64,000 nt of DNA. Source: Pseudomonas simiae (GTDB lineage: Bacteria > Pseudomonadota > Gammaproteobacteria > Pseudomonadales > Pseudomonadaceae). The translations under genes were made by a program, and so were the position numbers. Each line of letters begins with the position of its first letter. Within the stretch, counting starts at the first letter, position 1. The stretch spans positions 62,001-126,000 of the forward strand of contig NZ_FOKB01000003.1 of the NCBI RefSeq assembly GCF_900111895.1, written 5' to 3'. Shown here one piece after another: positions 25,918-36,506 of this stretch. The notes below the pieces were generated by a model that was not told the origin of the DNA, ran no database searches, and saw nothing but the letters and a program-made list of their open reading frames with translations.

Positions 25918-26040
25918 GGCAAACCTCGTGAGAACGTGAAAAGTGATTCGGTGAGAGTCGGTTTTACAGGCTCAGAGTGTACCCGAACAACTTTTCAGAC
26001 ACATAGGGTCCACTTGTGACTGATCGGTATTTTTAAGTCA

Positions 26041-27810
26041 TCACAGCGCAAAGGCCTCCGCAGGCAGACTCATCAGGCATTCGCTGCCCGCTTCCACCGC
26101 AGCGCGGTGAGTGGCGGTACGTGGCAGCAGACGTTTGAAGTAGAAGTCGCATGTAGCCAGCTTGGCCTTGGCGAAGTCGGTGTCCTGTTGCTCAAGGGCG
26201 GCGATTGCCATGCGCAGCCAAAGGTAGGCGAGAATGACGTAGCCGCTGTACATCAAGTAATCCACAGCCGCCGCGCCCACTTCATCGGGATTCTTCATTG
26301 CGGCCATGCCGACCTTGGTGGTCAACTCGCCCCACTCCCCATTCAACTGATTGAGCTGCGCCACATAGGCCTTGAGTTGCGGATGCTCGGCATGCGCTGC
26401 GCAGAACTTATGCACGATCTTGGTAAACCCACGCAGCAACTTGCCTTGGCTGCCTAGCACCTTGCGCCCCAGCAGGTCGAGAGCCTGGATGCCGTTGGTA
26501 CCTTCATAAATCGGCGCAATCCGTGCGTCGCGGGCCAGCTGCTCCATGCCCCATTCGCGGATGTAACCGTGACCGCCGAAAACCTGCATGCCGTGGTTGG
26601 TCACCTCAAGGCCGGTGTCGGTCATGAAGGCTTTGCAGATCGGGGTGAGGAACGCCAGCAGGTCTTCGGCGTTCTGGCGCTGGGTGGCATCGCTGCTCAG
26701 GTGTGCGGTGTCGAGCAACTGTGCGGTGAAGTAGGTCAGTGCGCGGTTGCCTTCGTTGAAGGCCTTCATGGTCAGCAGCATCCGGCGCACATCGGGGTGC
26801 ACGATGATCGGGTCGGCGGCTTTATCCGGAGCCTTGGCGCCGGTCAGTGAGCGCATCTGCAGGCGGTCGTTGGCGTATTTGATCGCGCCCTGGAAGCTTG
26901 CTTCGCCGTTGCACAGGCCCTGCATGCCGGTGCCCAGCCGCGCATGGTTCATCATGGTGAACATGCAGTTGAGGCCTTTGTTCGCCTCACCGATCAGGAA
27001 TCCCTTGGCACCATCGAAGTTCAGCACGCACGTGGCGGAGCCCTTGATGCCCATCTTGTGTTCAATGGAGCCGCAGTGCACTGCGTTACGCTCGCCGGAG
27101 TCCGCATGGAACTTGGGCACGATAAACAATGAAATACCCTTGGTGCCCGCCGGTGCGTCCGGCAGTTTGGCCAATACCAAGTGGATGATGTTGGCGCTCA
27201 TGTCGTGTTCGCCGGCCGAGATGAAGATTTTGCTGCCGGTGACCGCATAACTGCCGTCCGCCTGGGGCACGGCGCGGGTTTTGATCAGGCCCAGGTCGGT
27301 GCCGCAGTGGGCTTCCGTGAGGCACATGGTGCCGGTCCATTCGCCGGCAGTGAGTTTGCTGAGAAACGTGTCTTTCTGCACGGCGGTGCCGTGGGCGTGG
27401 ATCGCCGACATCGCGCCGTGGGTCAGCCCTGGGTACATGCCCCAGGATGTGTTGCTGGAGCCGATCATCTCGCTGAGCACCAGGCCCAGTGACTGCGGCA
27501 GGCCCTGGCCACCATAGGCCGGGTCCGCGGCCACACCGTGCCAGCCGCCTTCCACGTATTGGGCGAAGGCCTCCTTGAAGCCTTTGGGTGTAGTGACCAC
27601 GCCATTTTCGAAATGGCAGCCTTCTTCGTCGCCGCTGCGGTTAAGCGGTGCGAGTACGTTTTCGCAGAATTTTGCGCCTTCTTCGAGAATCGCGCTGACC
27701 ATGTCCGGGCTGGCGTCAGTCGCGCCCAAGGCGGCGTAATGGCCGTGGAAATCAAACACGTTGTCGATCAGAAAACGCATGTCGCGTAGGGGCGCTTTGT
27801 ATTCAGGCAT
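26041..27810 (-). CDS. Acyl-CoA dehydrogenase, large FadE-type, copy 2
   Basis: The frame extends to 27867, but ATG 27810 gives the paralogue-like start MPEYKAPLRDMRFLIDNVFD with GGAG eight bases upstream, yielding 589 residues. Motifs match copy 1: [31 protein letters not shown] and [20 protein letters not shown]. It converts acyl-CoA to enoyl-CoA and probably differs in chain-length preference from its paralogues. It lies 124 bases upstream of copy 1 on the same strand, so it may be co-transcribed or have its own promoter. Confidence 0.9.
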   Translation of the reverse strand: MPEYKAPLRDMRFLIDNVFDFHGHYAALGATDASPDMVSAILEEGAKFCENVLAPLNRSGDEEGCHFENGVVTTPKGFKEAFAQYVEGGWHGVAADPAYGGQGLPQSLGLVLSEMIGSSNTSWGMYPGLTHGAMSAIHAHGTAVQKDTFLSKLTAGEWTGTMCLTEAHCGTDLGLIKTRAVPQADGSYAVTGSKIFISAGEHDMSANIIHLVLAKLPDAPAGTKGISLFIVPKFHADSGERNAVHCGSIEHKMGIKGSATCVLNFDGAKGFLIGEANKGLNCMFTMMNHARLGTGMQGLCNGEASFQGAIKYANDRLQMRSLTGAKAPDKAADPIIVHPDVRRMLLTMKAFNEGNRALTYFTAQLLDTAHLSSDATQRQNAEDLLAFLTPICKAFMTDTGLEVTNHGMQVFGGHGYIREWGMEQLARDARIAPIYEGTNGIQALDLLGRKVLGSQGKLLRGFTKIVHKFCAAHAEHPQLKAYVAQLNQLNGEWGELTTKVGMAAMKNPDEVGAAAVDYLMYSGYVILAYLWLRMAIAALEQQDTDFAKAKLATCDFYFKRLLPRTATHRAAVEAGSECLMSLPAEAFAL

Positions 27811-27900
27811 GGCAATGTCTCCGTCAGCAGATGGTTTCAACCTACTGCCGGGCATTGCCGCGGACAATCACTGTAGCGCTGCTGAATACAGCGCCATCAC

Positions 27901-29190
27901 TCAACCGGCAGCGCTCTCCATACGCACTGCGCCACGCCGGGTTTGCCCGGCGGCCACCACGCAGTTGCGCCCGGCGCCCTTCGCGGCGTACAGCGCCTGG
28001 TCCGCGGATTTAAGCACTTCTTCCGGCGTGCGCTGCTCGGCCTGGCGCTCAGCCACGCCAATGCTGATGGTCACCGAAACACTCGATGCGCCACTGCCGG
28101 AACGGCGCTGACGGCCTTGATGATCGTCCTGAGGGCGGTCCGAATTACGCAGCTTGATATCGTAATCGGCGATGATCCCGCGGATTTCCTCCAGGTGCGG
28201 CAAGCATTCTTCCACCGTCTTGCCGGCGAACACCACGGCGAACTCTTCACCCCCATAGCGATAAGCGCGCCCGCCGCCGTTGACCTTGGATAACTTGCTC
28301 GCCACCAGGCGCAGCACCTGGTCGCCGACGTCATGACCATGGGTGTCGTTGAAACGCTTGAAATGGTCGACGTCGCTCATCGCCAGCACGTAGTTGCGTC
28401 CCAGCCGCTGCATGCGCTCGTTCAGTGCGCGGCGCCCCGGCAAGCCGGTCAGCTCATCGCGAAAGGCCATTTGATAAGCCTCATGGGCCACACCGGCGGC
28501 AATCATCAGCATCACCTGGCTGCACATGATGTTCAGGGTGAACGGCAGGATGAACGTCTGCGGCAACATCCAGAACATGCCCAGCAGCCCCACCAGTTGC
28601 GCTGCATGCAGCGGGCGCGGCTGGTACCAGTACTGCGCCGCCAGGGTCAGGAAGCCGATCAGGAACATCGGGTACGACAGTTGGATCAGGCTCATCCAAC
28701 TGCCATGCAGCGCCGGCCAGCGAATCTCCGCCAACCAGTTCAGCACCGCCTGGGGATAACTCTGCTCGAGCGCCAAGGCCACGCTGCCGATCGCCAGCAA
28801 CACCGCGCCACGCGCGACGAAGTCACGGAACAGGTGGGTCTTCTCCTGCCACAGCGCGTAGATGCTGAACAACAACGGCAGCAGCAGGCAGCACAGGTGA
28901 AACACCACGGCTGCGTCTTCACGCACGCGACCGTGATCGCGATAGAAGTCTGTCTGGGTATCCAGCAGGAAGTAGGCGATGTACACCGTGATCATCAGAA
29001 ACAGTTCACGCTGACGACGGTACACCGCGCAATACGAACCGCCGAGCAGCAACACCAGGGTCGGCAACACATTGAACAGTGAGGTGAAGAAGACGTTGAG
29101 CTCCTTGACGTACGCAGCCGAGAGCCCGGCCAGCAAGAGCAGCAACGAAGGTAGGAAATGACTGAAACGCACAGCGGACACGCGTGACAA
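27901..29190 (-). CDS. Membrane diguanylate cyclase (GGDEF domain)
   Basis: The frame opens at ATG 29265, but TTG 29190 has GGAG eight bases upstream and starts directly before the first membrane helix; I prefer it (429 residues). Seven or eight hydrophobic segments cover the first 240 residues (FLPSLLLLLAGLSAAYV, VLPTLVLLLGG, LFLMITVYIAYFLL, and further ones). The GGDEF domain follows with DVDHFKRFNDTHGHDVGDQVL and the active site RYGGEEFAVVF. The RxxD inhibitory site usually found just upstream is absent (VNGGGRAYRY). It should make cyclic di-GMP in response to a membrane signal. It sits between acyl-CoA dehydrogenase copies 2 and 3. Confidence 0.88.
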   Translation of the reverse strand: MSRVSAVRFSHFLPSLLLLLAGLSAAYVKELNVFFTSLFNVLPTLVLLLGGSYCAVYRRQRELFLMITVYIAYFLLDTQTDFYRDHGRVREDAAVVFHLCCLLLPLLFSIYALWQEKTHLFRDFVARGAVLLAIGSVALALEQSYPQAVLNWLAEIRWPALHGSWMSLIQLSYPMFLIGFLTLAAQYWYQPRPLHAAQLVGLLGMFWMLPQTFILPFTLNIMCSQVMLMIAAGVAHEAYQMAFRDELTGLPGRRALNERMQRLGRNYVLAMSDVDHFKRFNDTHGHDVGDQVLRLVASKLSKVNGGGRAYRYGGEEFAVVFAGKTVEECLPHLEEIRGIIADYDIKLRNSDRPQDDHQGRQRRSGSGASSVSVTISIGVAERQAEQRTPEEVLKSADQALYAAKGAGRNCVVAAGQTRRGAVRMESAAG

Positions 29191-29393
29191 GGGTAAAACT
29201 CCGACCCGCAAAAAATGATGGCACTGTGCCTTTACGCTGACAGTTAAGCACAAACTGACACGCATATATCACATTGCCATCACTGTAACGGCAGCCACTA
29301 CCATTCCCTGAGCTTTTTGTTGCAATGCTTTCTGTCGGGGCTGGCGTGCCCGCTGTGTTTTTTCGCGAGCGGGCTCGCTCCGACGCAGAAACG

Positions 29394-29427
29394 AAAAAAG
29401 CCGCCGCTCCCGGGAGGGAGCAGCGGC
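29394..29427 (-). terminator. Terminator after acyl-CoA dehydrogenase copy 3
   Basis: On the minus strand GCCGCTGCTCCC (29416-29427) pairs with GGGAGCGGCGGC (29400-29411) apart from one T-G pair, followed by six T (29394-29399). It begins about 25 bases after the stop of the gene at 29451. Confidence 0.8.
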
Positions 29428-29450
29428 TCTTGAAGTGAACCCGGTAAGGC

Positions 29451-31256
29451 TTAGTAAGCCAGGCCGAAGTCTTCTTCTTTCATGTCCATCAGGTTGTTGG
29501 CGCCCGACAGCATGGTGGCCACGTGAGTGCGAGTACGCGGCAGGATACGCTGGAAGTAGAAGCGCGCGGTCTGCAACTTGGCGGTGTAGAACGCTTCTTC
29601 GGTGGTGCCGGCAGCCAGTTTCTCGGCAGCCAGGCGCGCCATGTCGGCCCAGAAGTAAGCCAGGCACGCGTAACCGGAATACATCAGGTAGTCCACCGAG
29701 GCGGCCCCCACTTCTTCACGGTCTTTCATCGCGGCCATGCCGACCTTCATGGTCAACTCGCCCCACTCTTTGTTCAGCGCAGCCAGCGGTGCAACGAACT
29801 CTTTGACCGCTTCGTTGCCTTCGTTGGCCTGGCAGAACTTGTGCACGATCTTGGTGAAGCCCTTGAGCGCTTCGCCTTGGGTCATCAGCACCTTACGACC
29901 CAGCAGGTCCAGCGCCTGGATGCCGGTGGTGCCTTCGTACAGCATCGAAATGCGGCTGTCGCGAACGTTCTGCTCCATGCCCCACTCAGCGATGAAGCCG
30001 TGACCGCCGTAGATCTGCACGCCGTGGTTGGCGGATTCAAAACCGACTTCGGTCATGAACGCCTTGGCGATCGGGGTCATGAATGCCAGCAGGCCATCGG
30101 CCTGTTTCTTGGCTTCGTCGTCGGTGCCGTATTTGACGATGTCCACTTGCTTGGCGGTGAAGTACACCATCGCACGGTTGCCTTCGGCGAAGGCTTTCAT
30201 GGTCAGCAGCATGCGGCGCACATCAGGGTGCACGATGATCGGGTCGGCGGCCTTATCCGGCGCTTTCGGGCCGGTCAGGGAACGCATTTGCAGGCGGTCA
30301 CGCGCATATTTCAGGCCGCCCTGGAAGCCGATTTCAGCGTGGGCCAGGCCTTGCAGCGCGGTGCCCAGGCGAGCGGTGTTCATAAAGGTGAACATGCAGT
30401 TCAGGCCTTTGTTCGCCGGGCCAATCAGGAAACCGGTGGCCGCGTCGAAGTTCATCACGCAGGTGGCGTTACCGTGGATGCCCATCTTGTGTTCCAGGGA
30501 ACCACAGGTCACCGCGTTGCGCGCACCGATGGAACCGTCGGCGTTCGGCAGGAACTTCGGCACGATAAACAGCGAAATACCTTTGGTGCCAGCCGGTGCG
30601 TCCGGCAGGCGAGCCAGTACGATGTGGACGATGTTATCGGCCATGTCGTGTTCGCCGGCCGAGATGAAGATCTTGGTGCCGGAAACTTTATAGGTACCGT
30701 CGGCCTGAGGTTCGGCCTTGGTGCGCAGCATGCCCAGGTCGGTGCCGCAGTGTGGCTCGGTCAAGCACATGGTGCCGGTCCACTCGCCCGACACCAGCTT
30801 GGTCAGGTAGGCCTCTTGCTGCTCGGGGGTGCCGTGCTCGGAGATGGTGTTCATCGCGCCATGGGACAGGCCTGGGTACATGCCCCACGACCAGTTGGCT
30901 TCGCCGACCATTTCGCTGACAGCCAAGCCCAGGGATTCCGGCAGGCCTTGGCCACCGTGCTCCACGTCGTGGGCCAGGCTTGGCCAGCCACCTTCGACGA
31001 ATTGTTTGTAGGCTTCTTTGAAACCGGTTGGGGTTTTAACGCCCGACTCACTCCAGGTGCAGCCTTCGATGTCACCCACGCGGTTCAGCGGTGCCAGCAC
31101 TTGCTCACAGAACTTGGCGCCTTCTTCAAGGATGGCGTCAACCATGTCCGGGGTAGCGTCCTGGCAAGCCGGCAGGCTCTGATAGTGCGCTTCATAGCCA
31201 AGCAGTTCGTCACGAACGAAGCGAATATCACGCAAGGGGGCCTTGTAGTCAGGCAT
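29451..31256 (-). CDS. Acyl-CoA dehydrogenase, large FadE-type, copy 3
   Basis: The frame extends to 31319, but ATG 31256 starts [20 protein letters not shown] as in the paralogues, with AGAGG ten bases upstream, giving 601 residues. Motifs are [34 protein letters not shown] and [20 protein letters not shown]. It performs the first step of beta-oxidation. In P. aeruginosa comparable paralogues lie next to the biotin genes (recalled), as here. It has its own strong terminator at 29394. Confidence 0.9.
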   Translation of the reverse strand: MPDYKAPLRDIRFVRDELLGYEAHYQSLPACQDATPDMVDAILEEGAKFCEQVLAPLNRVGDIEGCTWSESGVKTPTGFKEAYKQFVEGGWPSLAHDVEHGGQGLPESLGLAVSEMVGEANWSWGMYPGLSHGAMNTISEHGTPEQQEAYLTKLVSGEWTGTMCLTEPHCGTDLGMLRTKAEPQADGTYKVSGTKIFISAGEHDMADNIVHIVLARLPDAPAGTKGISLFIVPKFLPNADGSIGARNAVTCGSLEHKMGIHGNATCVMNFDAATGFLIGPANKGLNCMFTFMNTARLGTALQGLAHAEIGFQGGLKYARDRLQMRSLTGPKAPDKAADPIIVHPDVRRMLLTMKAFAEGNRAMVYFTAKQVDIVKYGTDDEAKKQADGLLAFMTPIAKAFMTEVGFESANHGVQIYGGHGFIAEWGMEQNVRDSRISMLYEGTTGIQALDLLGRKVLMTQGEALKGFTKIVHKFCQANEGNEAVKEFVAPLAALNKEWGELTMKVGMAAMKDREEVGAASVDYLMYSGYACLAYFWADMARLAAEKLAAGTTEEAFYTAKLQTARFYFQRILPRTRTHVATMLSGANNLMDMKEEDFGLAY

Positions 31257-31462
31257 AGCGATAAACCTCTGCTGATGTATCTGGAATGAACAACCGCGTG
31301 GATGTGTTGTGGCGGTCAAACAGGTGTTTGAAACATACGTTTACCACCTGGGGATGTCAAGCGCCGTCCGGATGCCGTTTGTCATGACATGAATCAAAGG
31401 CGCGCACGGCGAAGCCTGCGGCGGGTTGCCACACATGACTTTAGGAGAGATGGGGAGTTTTT

Positions 31463-31488
31463 GTAGGAGCGAGCAAGCTCGCTCCTGC
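31463..31488. repeat. REP-like palindrome, GGAGCGAG-CAAG-CTCGCTCC
   Basis: The arms at 31466-31473 and 31478-31485 pair perfectly. The sequence resembles the abundant GTAGGAGCGAGC elements of fluorescent pseudomonads. It lies just downstream of the minus-strand gene at 31514 and may also stabilise or end that transcript. Confidence 0.6.
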
Positions 31489-31513
31489 AGTGACCGGGTA
31501 AGACAGAAGGGGA

Positions 31514-31795
31514 TTAAGCGTAGGTGTCGATCAGGGTGCCGAGCATTTCATCCGAAGCCTTGGCGACTTTTGCACCGAGCTCCACTTGGAATTTGCCTTG
31601 GGCCATTTCGACCATGTTGCTGGCCGAGTTGGACGGCTGGGCGCGGTCATTGGCTTGCAGACGGTCACTTTGCGCATCCGAGGGCTGGGTCGTCGCGGCG
31701 CTGGCAATTTTACCGGCGGCCTGGTCGACACGGTTTTGCCCGGCCTGAATGCTGCTCAGGCCCGAATAAAACGCGCTGCTTCCAGAGATTTCCAT
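31514..31795 (-). CDS. Small protein resembling the termini of flagellar rod/hook proteins
   Basis: The 93-residue protein starts MEISGSSAFYSGLSSIQAGQNRVDQAA and ends ASNMVEMAQGKFQVELGAKVAKASDEMLGTLIDTYA. The C-terminal pattern (VEM, then AK...K.ADEMLGTLID) is strikingly like the terminal coiled coil of FlgC/FlgE-type axial proteins, and the N-terminus resembles their N-terminal helix, but the core domain between them is missing. No flagellar gene is nearby. The same position next to the biotin operon holds an uncharacterised small gene in P. aeruginosa (recalled). Its function is unknown. Confidence 0.75.
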   Translation of the reverse strand: MEISGSSAFYSGLSSIQAGQNRVDQAAGKIASAATTQPSDAQSDRLQANDRAQPSNSASNMVEMAQGKFQVELGAKVAKASDEMLGTLIDTYA

Positions 31796-31901
31796 GGCGT
31801 AAGCCTGCCTTTAGAGAATCGTGAACCTTGATTGAAGCAGAGTCGCCCGCAAAACACCCGTCAAAAACACTAATGGCATAATGCCTTATCGATAGCCAAA
31901 A

Positions 31902-32582
31902 TCAGTCAAGCAGGTCCAATTGCAGGTACTCCGCCACGGCCTCAGCCCCGGCGTGCTTGAGTTTCGGCACACGGCCCAGGCACGGCGCGGGCAGGCGTTC
32001 GGCCAGGGTGGCGAGGTTTTCTTCCAGACGGGAGGTCTTGGGGTCGATGATATTTGCCACCCACCCGGCCAACTGCAAACCGTCGCGGGCGATGGCTTCG
32101 GCGGTCAGCAAGGCATGGCTGATGCAACCCAGGCGCACGCCCACCACCAGGATCACCGGCAGCTTGAGCGCCATGGCCAAATCCGACAGGTTCGCCTGAT
32201 CAGCCAGTGGCACCCGCCAACCGCCTGCGCCTTCGATCAAAGTGAAATCCGCTTCTCGCGCCAGCATCTGCTGCATGGGCTTGAGCAAGGATTGCACCGT
32301 CAGCGACACACCCGCCTCCCGCGCCGCCAGATGCGGTGCAATGGCCGGTTCGAAGGCCACCGGGTTGACCTCGGCATAACTCAAGGGCAACGAACATTCG
32401 GCCAACAACGCCAATGCATCGGCGTTGCGCAAGCCTTTGGGCGTAACCTGGCAGCCGGACGCCACGGGCTTGCCGGCGGCGGTGCTTTTGCCGGCTTGTC
32501 GCGCTGCGTGGAGCAGGCCGGCAGCGACAGTCGTTTTGCCGACATCGGTGTCGGTACCGGTAATAAAGTAGGCAGCGGTCAT
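31902..32582 (-). CDS. bioD: Dethiobiotin synthetase
   Basis: The 226-residue protein has the P-loop GTDTDVGKT (residues 8-16) and the family segments GKPVASGC and [12 protein letters not shown]. It carboxylates 7,8-diaminononanoate to dethiobiotin with ATP. It is the last gene of the bioBFHCD unit; its start overlaps the bioC stop by four bases. bioA is not in this window. Confidence 0.95.
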   Translation of the reverse strand: MTAAYFITGTDTDVGKTTVAAGLLHAARQAGKSTAAGKPVASGCQVTPKGLRNADALALLAECSLPLSYAEVNPVAFEPAIAPHLAAREAGVSLTVQSLLKPMQQMLAREADFTLIEGAGGWRVPLADQANLSDLAMALKLPVILVVGVRLGCISHALLTAEAIARDGLQLAGWVANIIDPKTSRLEENLATLAERLPAPCLGRVPKLKHAGAEAVAEYLQLDLLD

Positions 32583-33391
32583 AGAGGTTTCTCCAGTACG
32601 GCATACACCACTTGGTAAGTCGCCGGCAGGCCCGGGGCCTGGCGGAACCGCTCATACGCCTGCACCAGTGCAACAATCCGCGCGCGCCCCGTCAACCCTC
32701 CCGGGCGGCCGGGGTTGAGGTTATGGGCGCCCAAGGCCTTCAACTCATGGGTAAGGCTGCGCACATCCGAGTAATGCAGTACATGGGGACGCTGCTCCAG
32801 GCTCACCACCCGCAGGCCGCTGGCTGCGCACAGTTGCTGATAAGCCTCGAAAGTACGGAAGCGGTTGACGTGAACCAAGCCATCCGCCGCACGCCAGCTT
32901 TCGCGCAGTTCTTCCAGGGTGCCCACGCAGAGGCTGGTAAAGGCAAGCACACCACCCGGTTGCAACACGCGATAGGCCTCGCTGAGCACCGCTTCGAAGT
33001 TCGCGCACCACTGCACCGCGAGAGAGGAGAAGATCAGCTCCACGCTGTCCGCTTTAAGCGGCAAACGCTCTGCATCACCCGCGATGAACTGCTCGGCGCC
33101 ACCCAAAGGGCGCGCGTGGTTGAGCATTCCTTCGGCGATATCCAGTGCGATGCCTTGGCTGGCAGGCAGCCGCTTACCCAGCATGCGGCTGAAATAGCCG
33201 GTGCCGCAGCCCATATCCAGCCAGCGTTGCGGGGTGATATCGGCCGGCAGGCGCATCAGCAATTGGCTGCCCACTGCCCGCTGCAACTCAGCAACGCTGT
33301 CGTAACTGGCGGCTGCGCGGGAAAAGGATGCCGCCACCTGGCGCTTGTCCGGCAAGGCTCCCGGCAGCGGGGCGTGGGATAAATCAGTCAT
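32579..33391 (-). CDS. bioC: Malonyl-ACP O-methyltransferase BioC
   Basis: Two starts are close together, ATG 33403 and ATG 33391; the second gives [31 protein letters not shown], close to the family form. The SAM-binding motif is [15 protein letters not shown], with later [25 protein letters not shown]. BioC methylates malonyl-ACP to disguise it for pimelate synthesis, and BioH later removes the methyl. The starts lie within or next to the bioH stop region, so translation is coupled. Confidence 0.93.
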   Translation of the reverse strand: MTDLSHAPLPGALPDKRQVAASFSRAAASYDSVAELQRAVGSQLLMRLPADITPQRWLDMGCGTGYFSRMLGKRLPASQGIALDIAEGMLNHARPLGGAEQFIAGDAERLPLKADSVELIFSSLAVQWCANFEAVLSEAYRVLQPGGVLAFTSLCVGTLEELRESWRAADGLVHVNRFRTFEAYQQLCAASGLRVVSLEQRPHVLHYSDVRSLTHELKALGAHNLNPGRPGGLTGRARIVALVQAYERFRQAPGLPATYQVVYAVLEKPL

Positions 33392-34115
33392 CGACGCACT
33401 CATGCAAAAAAGCCTGGATGGCCCCCGCTACACCGTGGGGGTCTTCCAGAAGAAAAGCGTGGCCGGCCTGTTCAATCAGGCCGATTTCAACATCAGGCAG
33501 CAGCGCCAGCAGATCGCTGGCGGCTTCGGCGGGCACCAACCCATCCAGTCCGGCGAACAGGTGCAACTGCGGGCCGCGATACGCCAGCAAAGCGTCGCGG
33601 GTGTCGAGTTGGGCGAGCAGTTCAAGACCGGGCATCAGCACACTGGAAGGCGTATTCGGTGCGCCACTGACCAGCAAGCGTGACAACCCACGCGGGTCTT
33701 CGGCACCTTTGGCGCACAGCAAACCAAAACGTTTGAGGGTGACCTGGGAGTCGGCATGGCAACCGGCGAGAAACGCGTCGAACGTCTCGGCGGGCATCGC
33801 GCTCGGCCAGCCGTCATGGGCGACAAAACACGGATTGCTCGCCAGTGTGAGCAAGCCGCAACAGCGTTCGCCGCGCCGCGCCGCCAATTCCGAGGCAAGC
33901 ATGCCGCCCAACGACCAACCGCCCAACCATGCGTTGTCCGGCAGCGTGGCATCGAGTTCGTCGAGCCATTCATTCAGGTCGCTGGAAGCCAGCGCGGGCA
34001 AGGGCTCGATCTGCACCTGCAGGTGTTCGTCCAGGCCTTGCAGTGCGGCAGCCAAAGGCTCCAGCGGTGATACGCCGAGGCCCCAGCCGGGCAGCAATAT
34101 CAGTCGGTCACGCAT
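33384..34115 (-). CDS. bioH: Pimeloyl-ACP methyl ester carboxylesterase BioH
   Basis: The 243-residue alpha/beta-hydrolase has the nucleophile elbow [10 protein letters not shown], an oxyanion segment LLPGWGLG near the N-terminus, an Asp in FAGLDGLVP, and the catalytic His in [12 protein letters not shown]. It removes the methyl group from pimeloyl-ACP. It overlaps bioF by eight bases and abuts bioC. Confidence 0.92.
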   Translation of the reverse strand: MRDRLILLPGWGLGVSPLEPLAAALQGLDEHLQVQIEPLPALASSDLNEWLDELDATLPDNAWLGGWSLGGMLASELAARRGERCCGLLTLASNPCFVAHDGWPSAMPAETFDAFLAGCHADSQVTLKRFGLLCAKGAEDPRGLSRLLVSGAPNTPSSVLMPGLELLAQLDTRDALLAYRGPQLHLFAGLDGLVPAEAASDLLALLPDVEIGLIEQAGHAFLLEDPHGVAGAIQAFLHECVDD

Positions 34116-35289
34116 GGTCGGGCTCCGAACTGCTTGATACGCGCAAACACGCTTCCAATGCGTTTAACAATAGCCGCACCTGCGCCTCGGTGTGGGCCGC
34201 CGTCAAGGTCACGCGCAAGCGGGCACTGCCAGCCGGCACGGTGGGTGGGCGAATGGCGGTGACCATCAGGCCGCGCTCGCGCAGCATCTGCGACAGGCGC
34301 ATGGCCTTGGCGCTGTCACCGATCAGGATCGGCTGGATCGGCGTGAAGCTGTCCATCAGGTCCAGCCCAAGCTGCTCGGCGCCCTGGCGGAACTGGTGAA
34401 TCAGGCTGTTGAGGTGCTCGCGCCGCCAATGTTCGGTGCGCAGCAGCTCCAGGCTTTTCAAGGTGGCGCAGGCCAGGGCCGGCGGTTGGCTGGTGGTGTA
34501 GATGTACGGGCGTGCGAACTGGATCAGGCTTTCGATCAGCGCTTCACTGCCCGCCACAAAAGCCCCAGCCGTGCCAAACGCCTTGCCAAGGGTGCCGACC
34601 AATACCGGCACGTCCTCCTGGCTAAGGCCGAAATGCTCGACGATGCCTCCGCCGTTGGCACCCAATGGCCCGAAGCCGTGGGCATCATCGACCATCAGCC
34701 AGGCACCTTTAGCTTTGGTTTCACGGGCCAGCGCGGGCAGGTCCGCCAGGTCGCCGTCCATGCTGAACACGCCATCGGTGACCACCAGCGTATTGCCGGT
34801 GGCTTTCTCCAGGCGCTTGGCCAGGCTTTCGGCGTCGTTATGCAAGTAGCGATTGAAACGCGCACCCGATAGCAGGCCCGCATCCAGCAACGAGGCATGG
34901 TTGAGTCGGTCTTCCAGCACCGTATCGCCCTGCCCCACCAACGCCGTGACCGCGCCGAGGTTAGCCATGTAGCCGGTGGTAAACAGCAGCGCACGCGGGC
35001 GACCGGTGAAGTCGGCCAGCGCTTCTTCCAGTTCATGGTGCGGTGTCGCATGCCCGACCACCAGGTGCGAAGCACCGCCGCCCACGCCCCAGCGGGACGC
35101 ACCGGCGCGCCAGGCTTCGATCACTTGAGGGTGATTGGCCAGGCCCAGGTAATCGTTATTACAGAACGCCAGCAACGGCTGGCCGTCCACCACCACTTCC
35201 GGACCTTGGGGGCTGTCCAGTAGCGGGCGTTGGCGATAAAGGTGTTCGGCACGGCGGGCAGCGAGGCGCGCGGCGAGATCAAAAGACAT
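34108..35289 (-). CDS. bioF: 8-amino-7-oxononanoate synthase
   Basis: The 393-residue PLP enzyme shows [29 protein letters not shown] and the Schiff-base Lys in [15 protein letters not shown]. It condenses pimeloyl-ACP or -CoA with alanine. It is separated from bioB by 69 bases containing a short GTGGGAGC-type repeat, and overlaps bioH. Confidence 0.95.
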   Translation of the reverse strand: MSFDLAARLAARRAEHLYRQRPLLDSPQGPEVVVDGQPLLAFCNNDYLGLANHPQVIEAWRAGASRWGVGGGASHLVVGHATPHHELEEALADFTGRPRALLFTTGYMANLGAVTALVGQGDTVLEDRLNHASLLDAGLLSGARFNRYLHNDAESLAKRLEKATGNTLVVTDGVFSMDGDLADLPALARETKAKGAWLMVDDAHGFGPLGANGGGIVEHFGLSQEDVPVLVGTLGKAFGTAGAFVAGSEALIESLIQFARPYIYTTSQPPALACATLKSLELLRTEHWRREHLNSLIHQFRQGAEQLGLDLMDSFTPIQPILIGDSAKAMRLSQMLRERGLMVTAIRPPTVPAGSARLRVTLTAAHTEAQVRLLLNALEACLRVSSSSEPDHA

Positions 35290-35358
35290 GCTGGCCTCGA
35301 TACATCAGGTGAACAATGTGGGAGCTGGCTTGCCACCCCTACAGGGATGGCATTTCAA

Positions 35359-36414
35359 TCAAACAACGGCGTTATAGAACTGCTCGCTGCTCTTTTGCTC
35401 CACCAGCGCCTGTTCGATCGCGGCCTGATGCACTTCATCGGCATGCTCTTCGCGCGCTTCCGGCAGAATCCCCAGGCGCGAAAACAGTTGCATATCCTTG
35501 TCGGCCTGCGGGTTGGCAGTGGTCAGCAACTTATCGCCGTAGAAGATCGAGTTGGCACCGGCAAAAAACGCCAGGGCCTGCATCTGCTCGTTCATCGCCT
35601 CGCGACCAGCCGACAGCCGTACATGGGACTGCGGCATCAGGATGCGCGCCACGGCGAGCATGCGGATGAAGTCGAACGGGTCGATGTCTTCGGCGTTTTC
35701 CAGCGGCGTACCGGCAACCTTCACCAACATGTTGATTGGCACCGACTCCGGATGCTCCGGCAGGTTGGCCAGCTGGATCAGCAAATTGGCGCGGTCATCA
35801 AGGGACTCGCCCATGCCGAGGATGCCACCCGAGCAGATCTTCATACCCGACTCCCGCACGTAAGCCAGGGTTTGCAGACGCTCGCTGTAGGTGCGGGTGG
35901 TGATGATCGAGCCGTAAAACTCCGGCGACGTATCAAGGTTGTGGTTGTAGTAGTCCAGGCCAGCCTGGGCCAGGGCCTCGGTCTGGTCCTGATCGAGGCG
36001 GCCGAGGGTCATGCAGGTTTCCAGGCCCATGGCCTTCACGCCTTTGACCATTTGCAGCACGTAAGGCATGTCTTTGGCCGACGGGTGCTTCCAGGCGGCG
36101 CCCATGCAGAAACGGGTCGAACCGATGGCCTTGGCGCGGGCAGCCTCTTCGAGGACCTTCTGCACTTCCATCAGCTTCTCTTTTTCCAGGCCCGTGTTGT
36201 AGTGGCCCGACTGCGGACAATATTTGCAATCTTCCGGGCAGGCCCCGGTCTTGATCGAGAGCAGCGTCGACACTTGCACACGGTTAGCGTCGAAATGCGC
36301 GCGGTGCACGGTCTGCGCCTGGAACAACAGGTCATTGAACGGCTGCACGAACAGCGCTTTGACTTCGGCGAGGGACCAATCGTGACGCAAGGTGGCGGTG
36401 GTGCTGGCGCTCAT
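35359..36414 (-). CDS. bioB: Biotin synthase
   Basis: The 351-residue radical SAM enzyme has the cluster motif C59-X3-C63-X2-C66 in [16 protein letters not shown], with [12 protein letters not shown] and GGILGMGES downstream. It inserts sulfur into dethiobiotin. It is the first gene of the minus-strand bioBFHCD operon and is divergent from comF, with 92 bases between. I found no convincing BirA-type operator there. Confidence 0.96.
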   Translation of the reverse strand: MSASTTATLRHDWSLAEVKALFVQPFNDLLFQAQTVHRAHFDANRVQVSTLLSIKTGACPEDCKYCPQSGHYNTGLEKEKLMEVQKVLEEAARAKAIGSTRFCMGAAWKHPSAKDMPYVLQMVKGVKAMGLETCMTLGRLDQDQTEALAQAGLDYYNHNLDTSPEFYGSIITTRTYSERLQTLAYVRESGMKICSGGILGMGESLDDRANLLIQLANLPEHPESVPINMLVKVAGTPLENAEDIDPFDFIRMLAVARILMPQSHVRLSAGREAMNEQMQALAFFAGANSIFYGDKLLTTANPQADKDMQLFSRLGILPEAREEHADEVHQAAIEQALVEQKSSEQFYNAVV

Positions 36415-36506
36415 GGGCGATTCCTTGATTATGCTTTGGCAAGCGCTGTGGGCAGGGCAATACCCACAGGCACGACACGGATGCTCGGCATATTTAAGGA
36501 AGATTC

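Noticed and set aside
29523..31289. 588-residue plus-strand open frame opposite acyl-CoA dehydrogenase copy 3
   Set aside because: It mirrors the codons of the real gene, as do the long plus-strand frames opposite copies 1 and 2; composition is His/Gly/Val-rich shadow sequence with no family motif.
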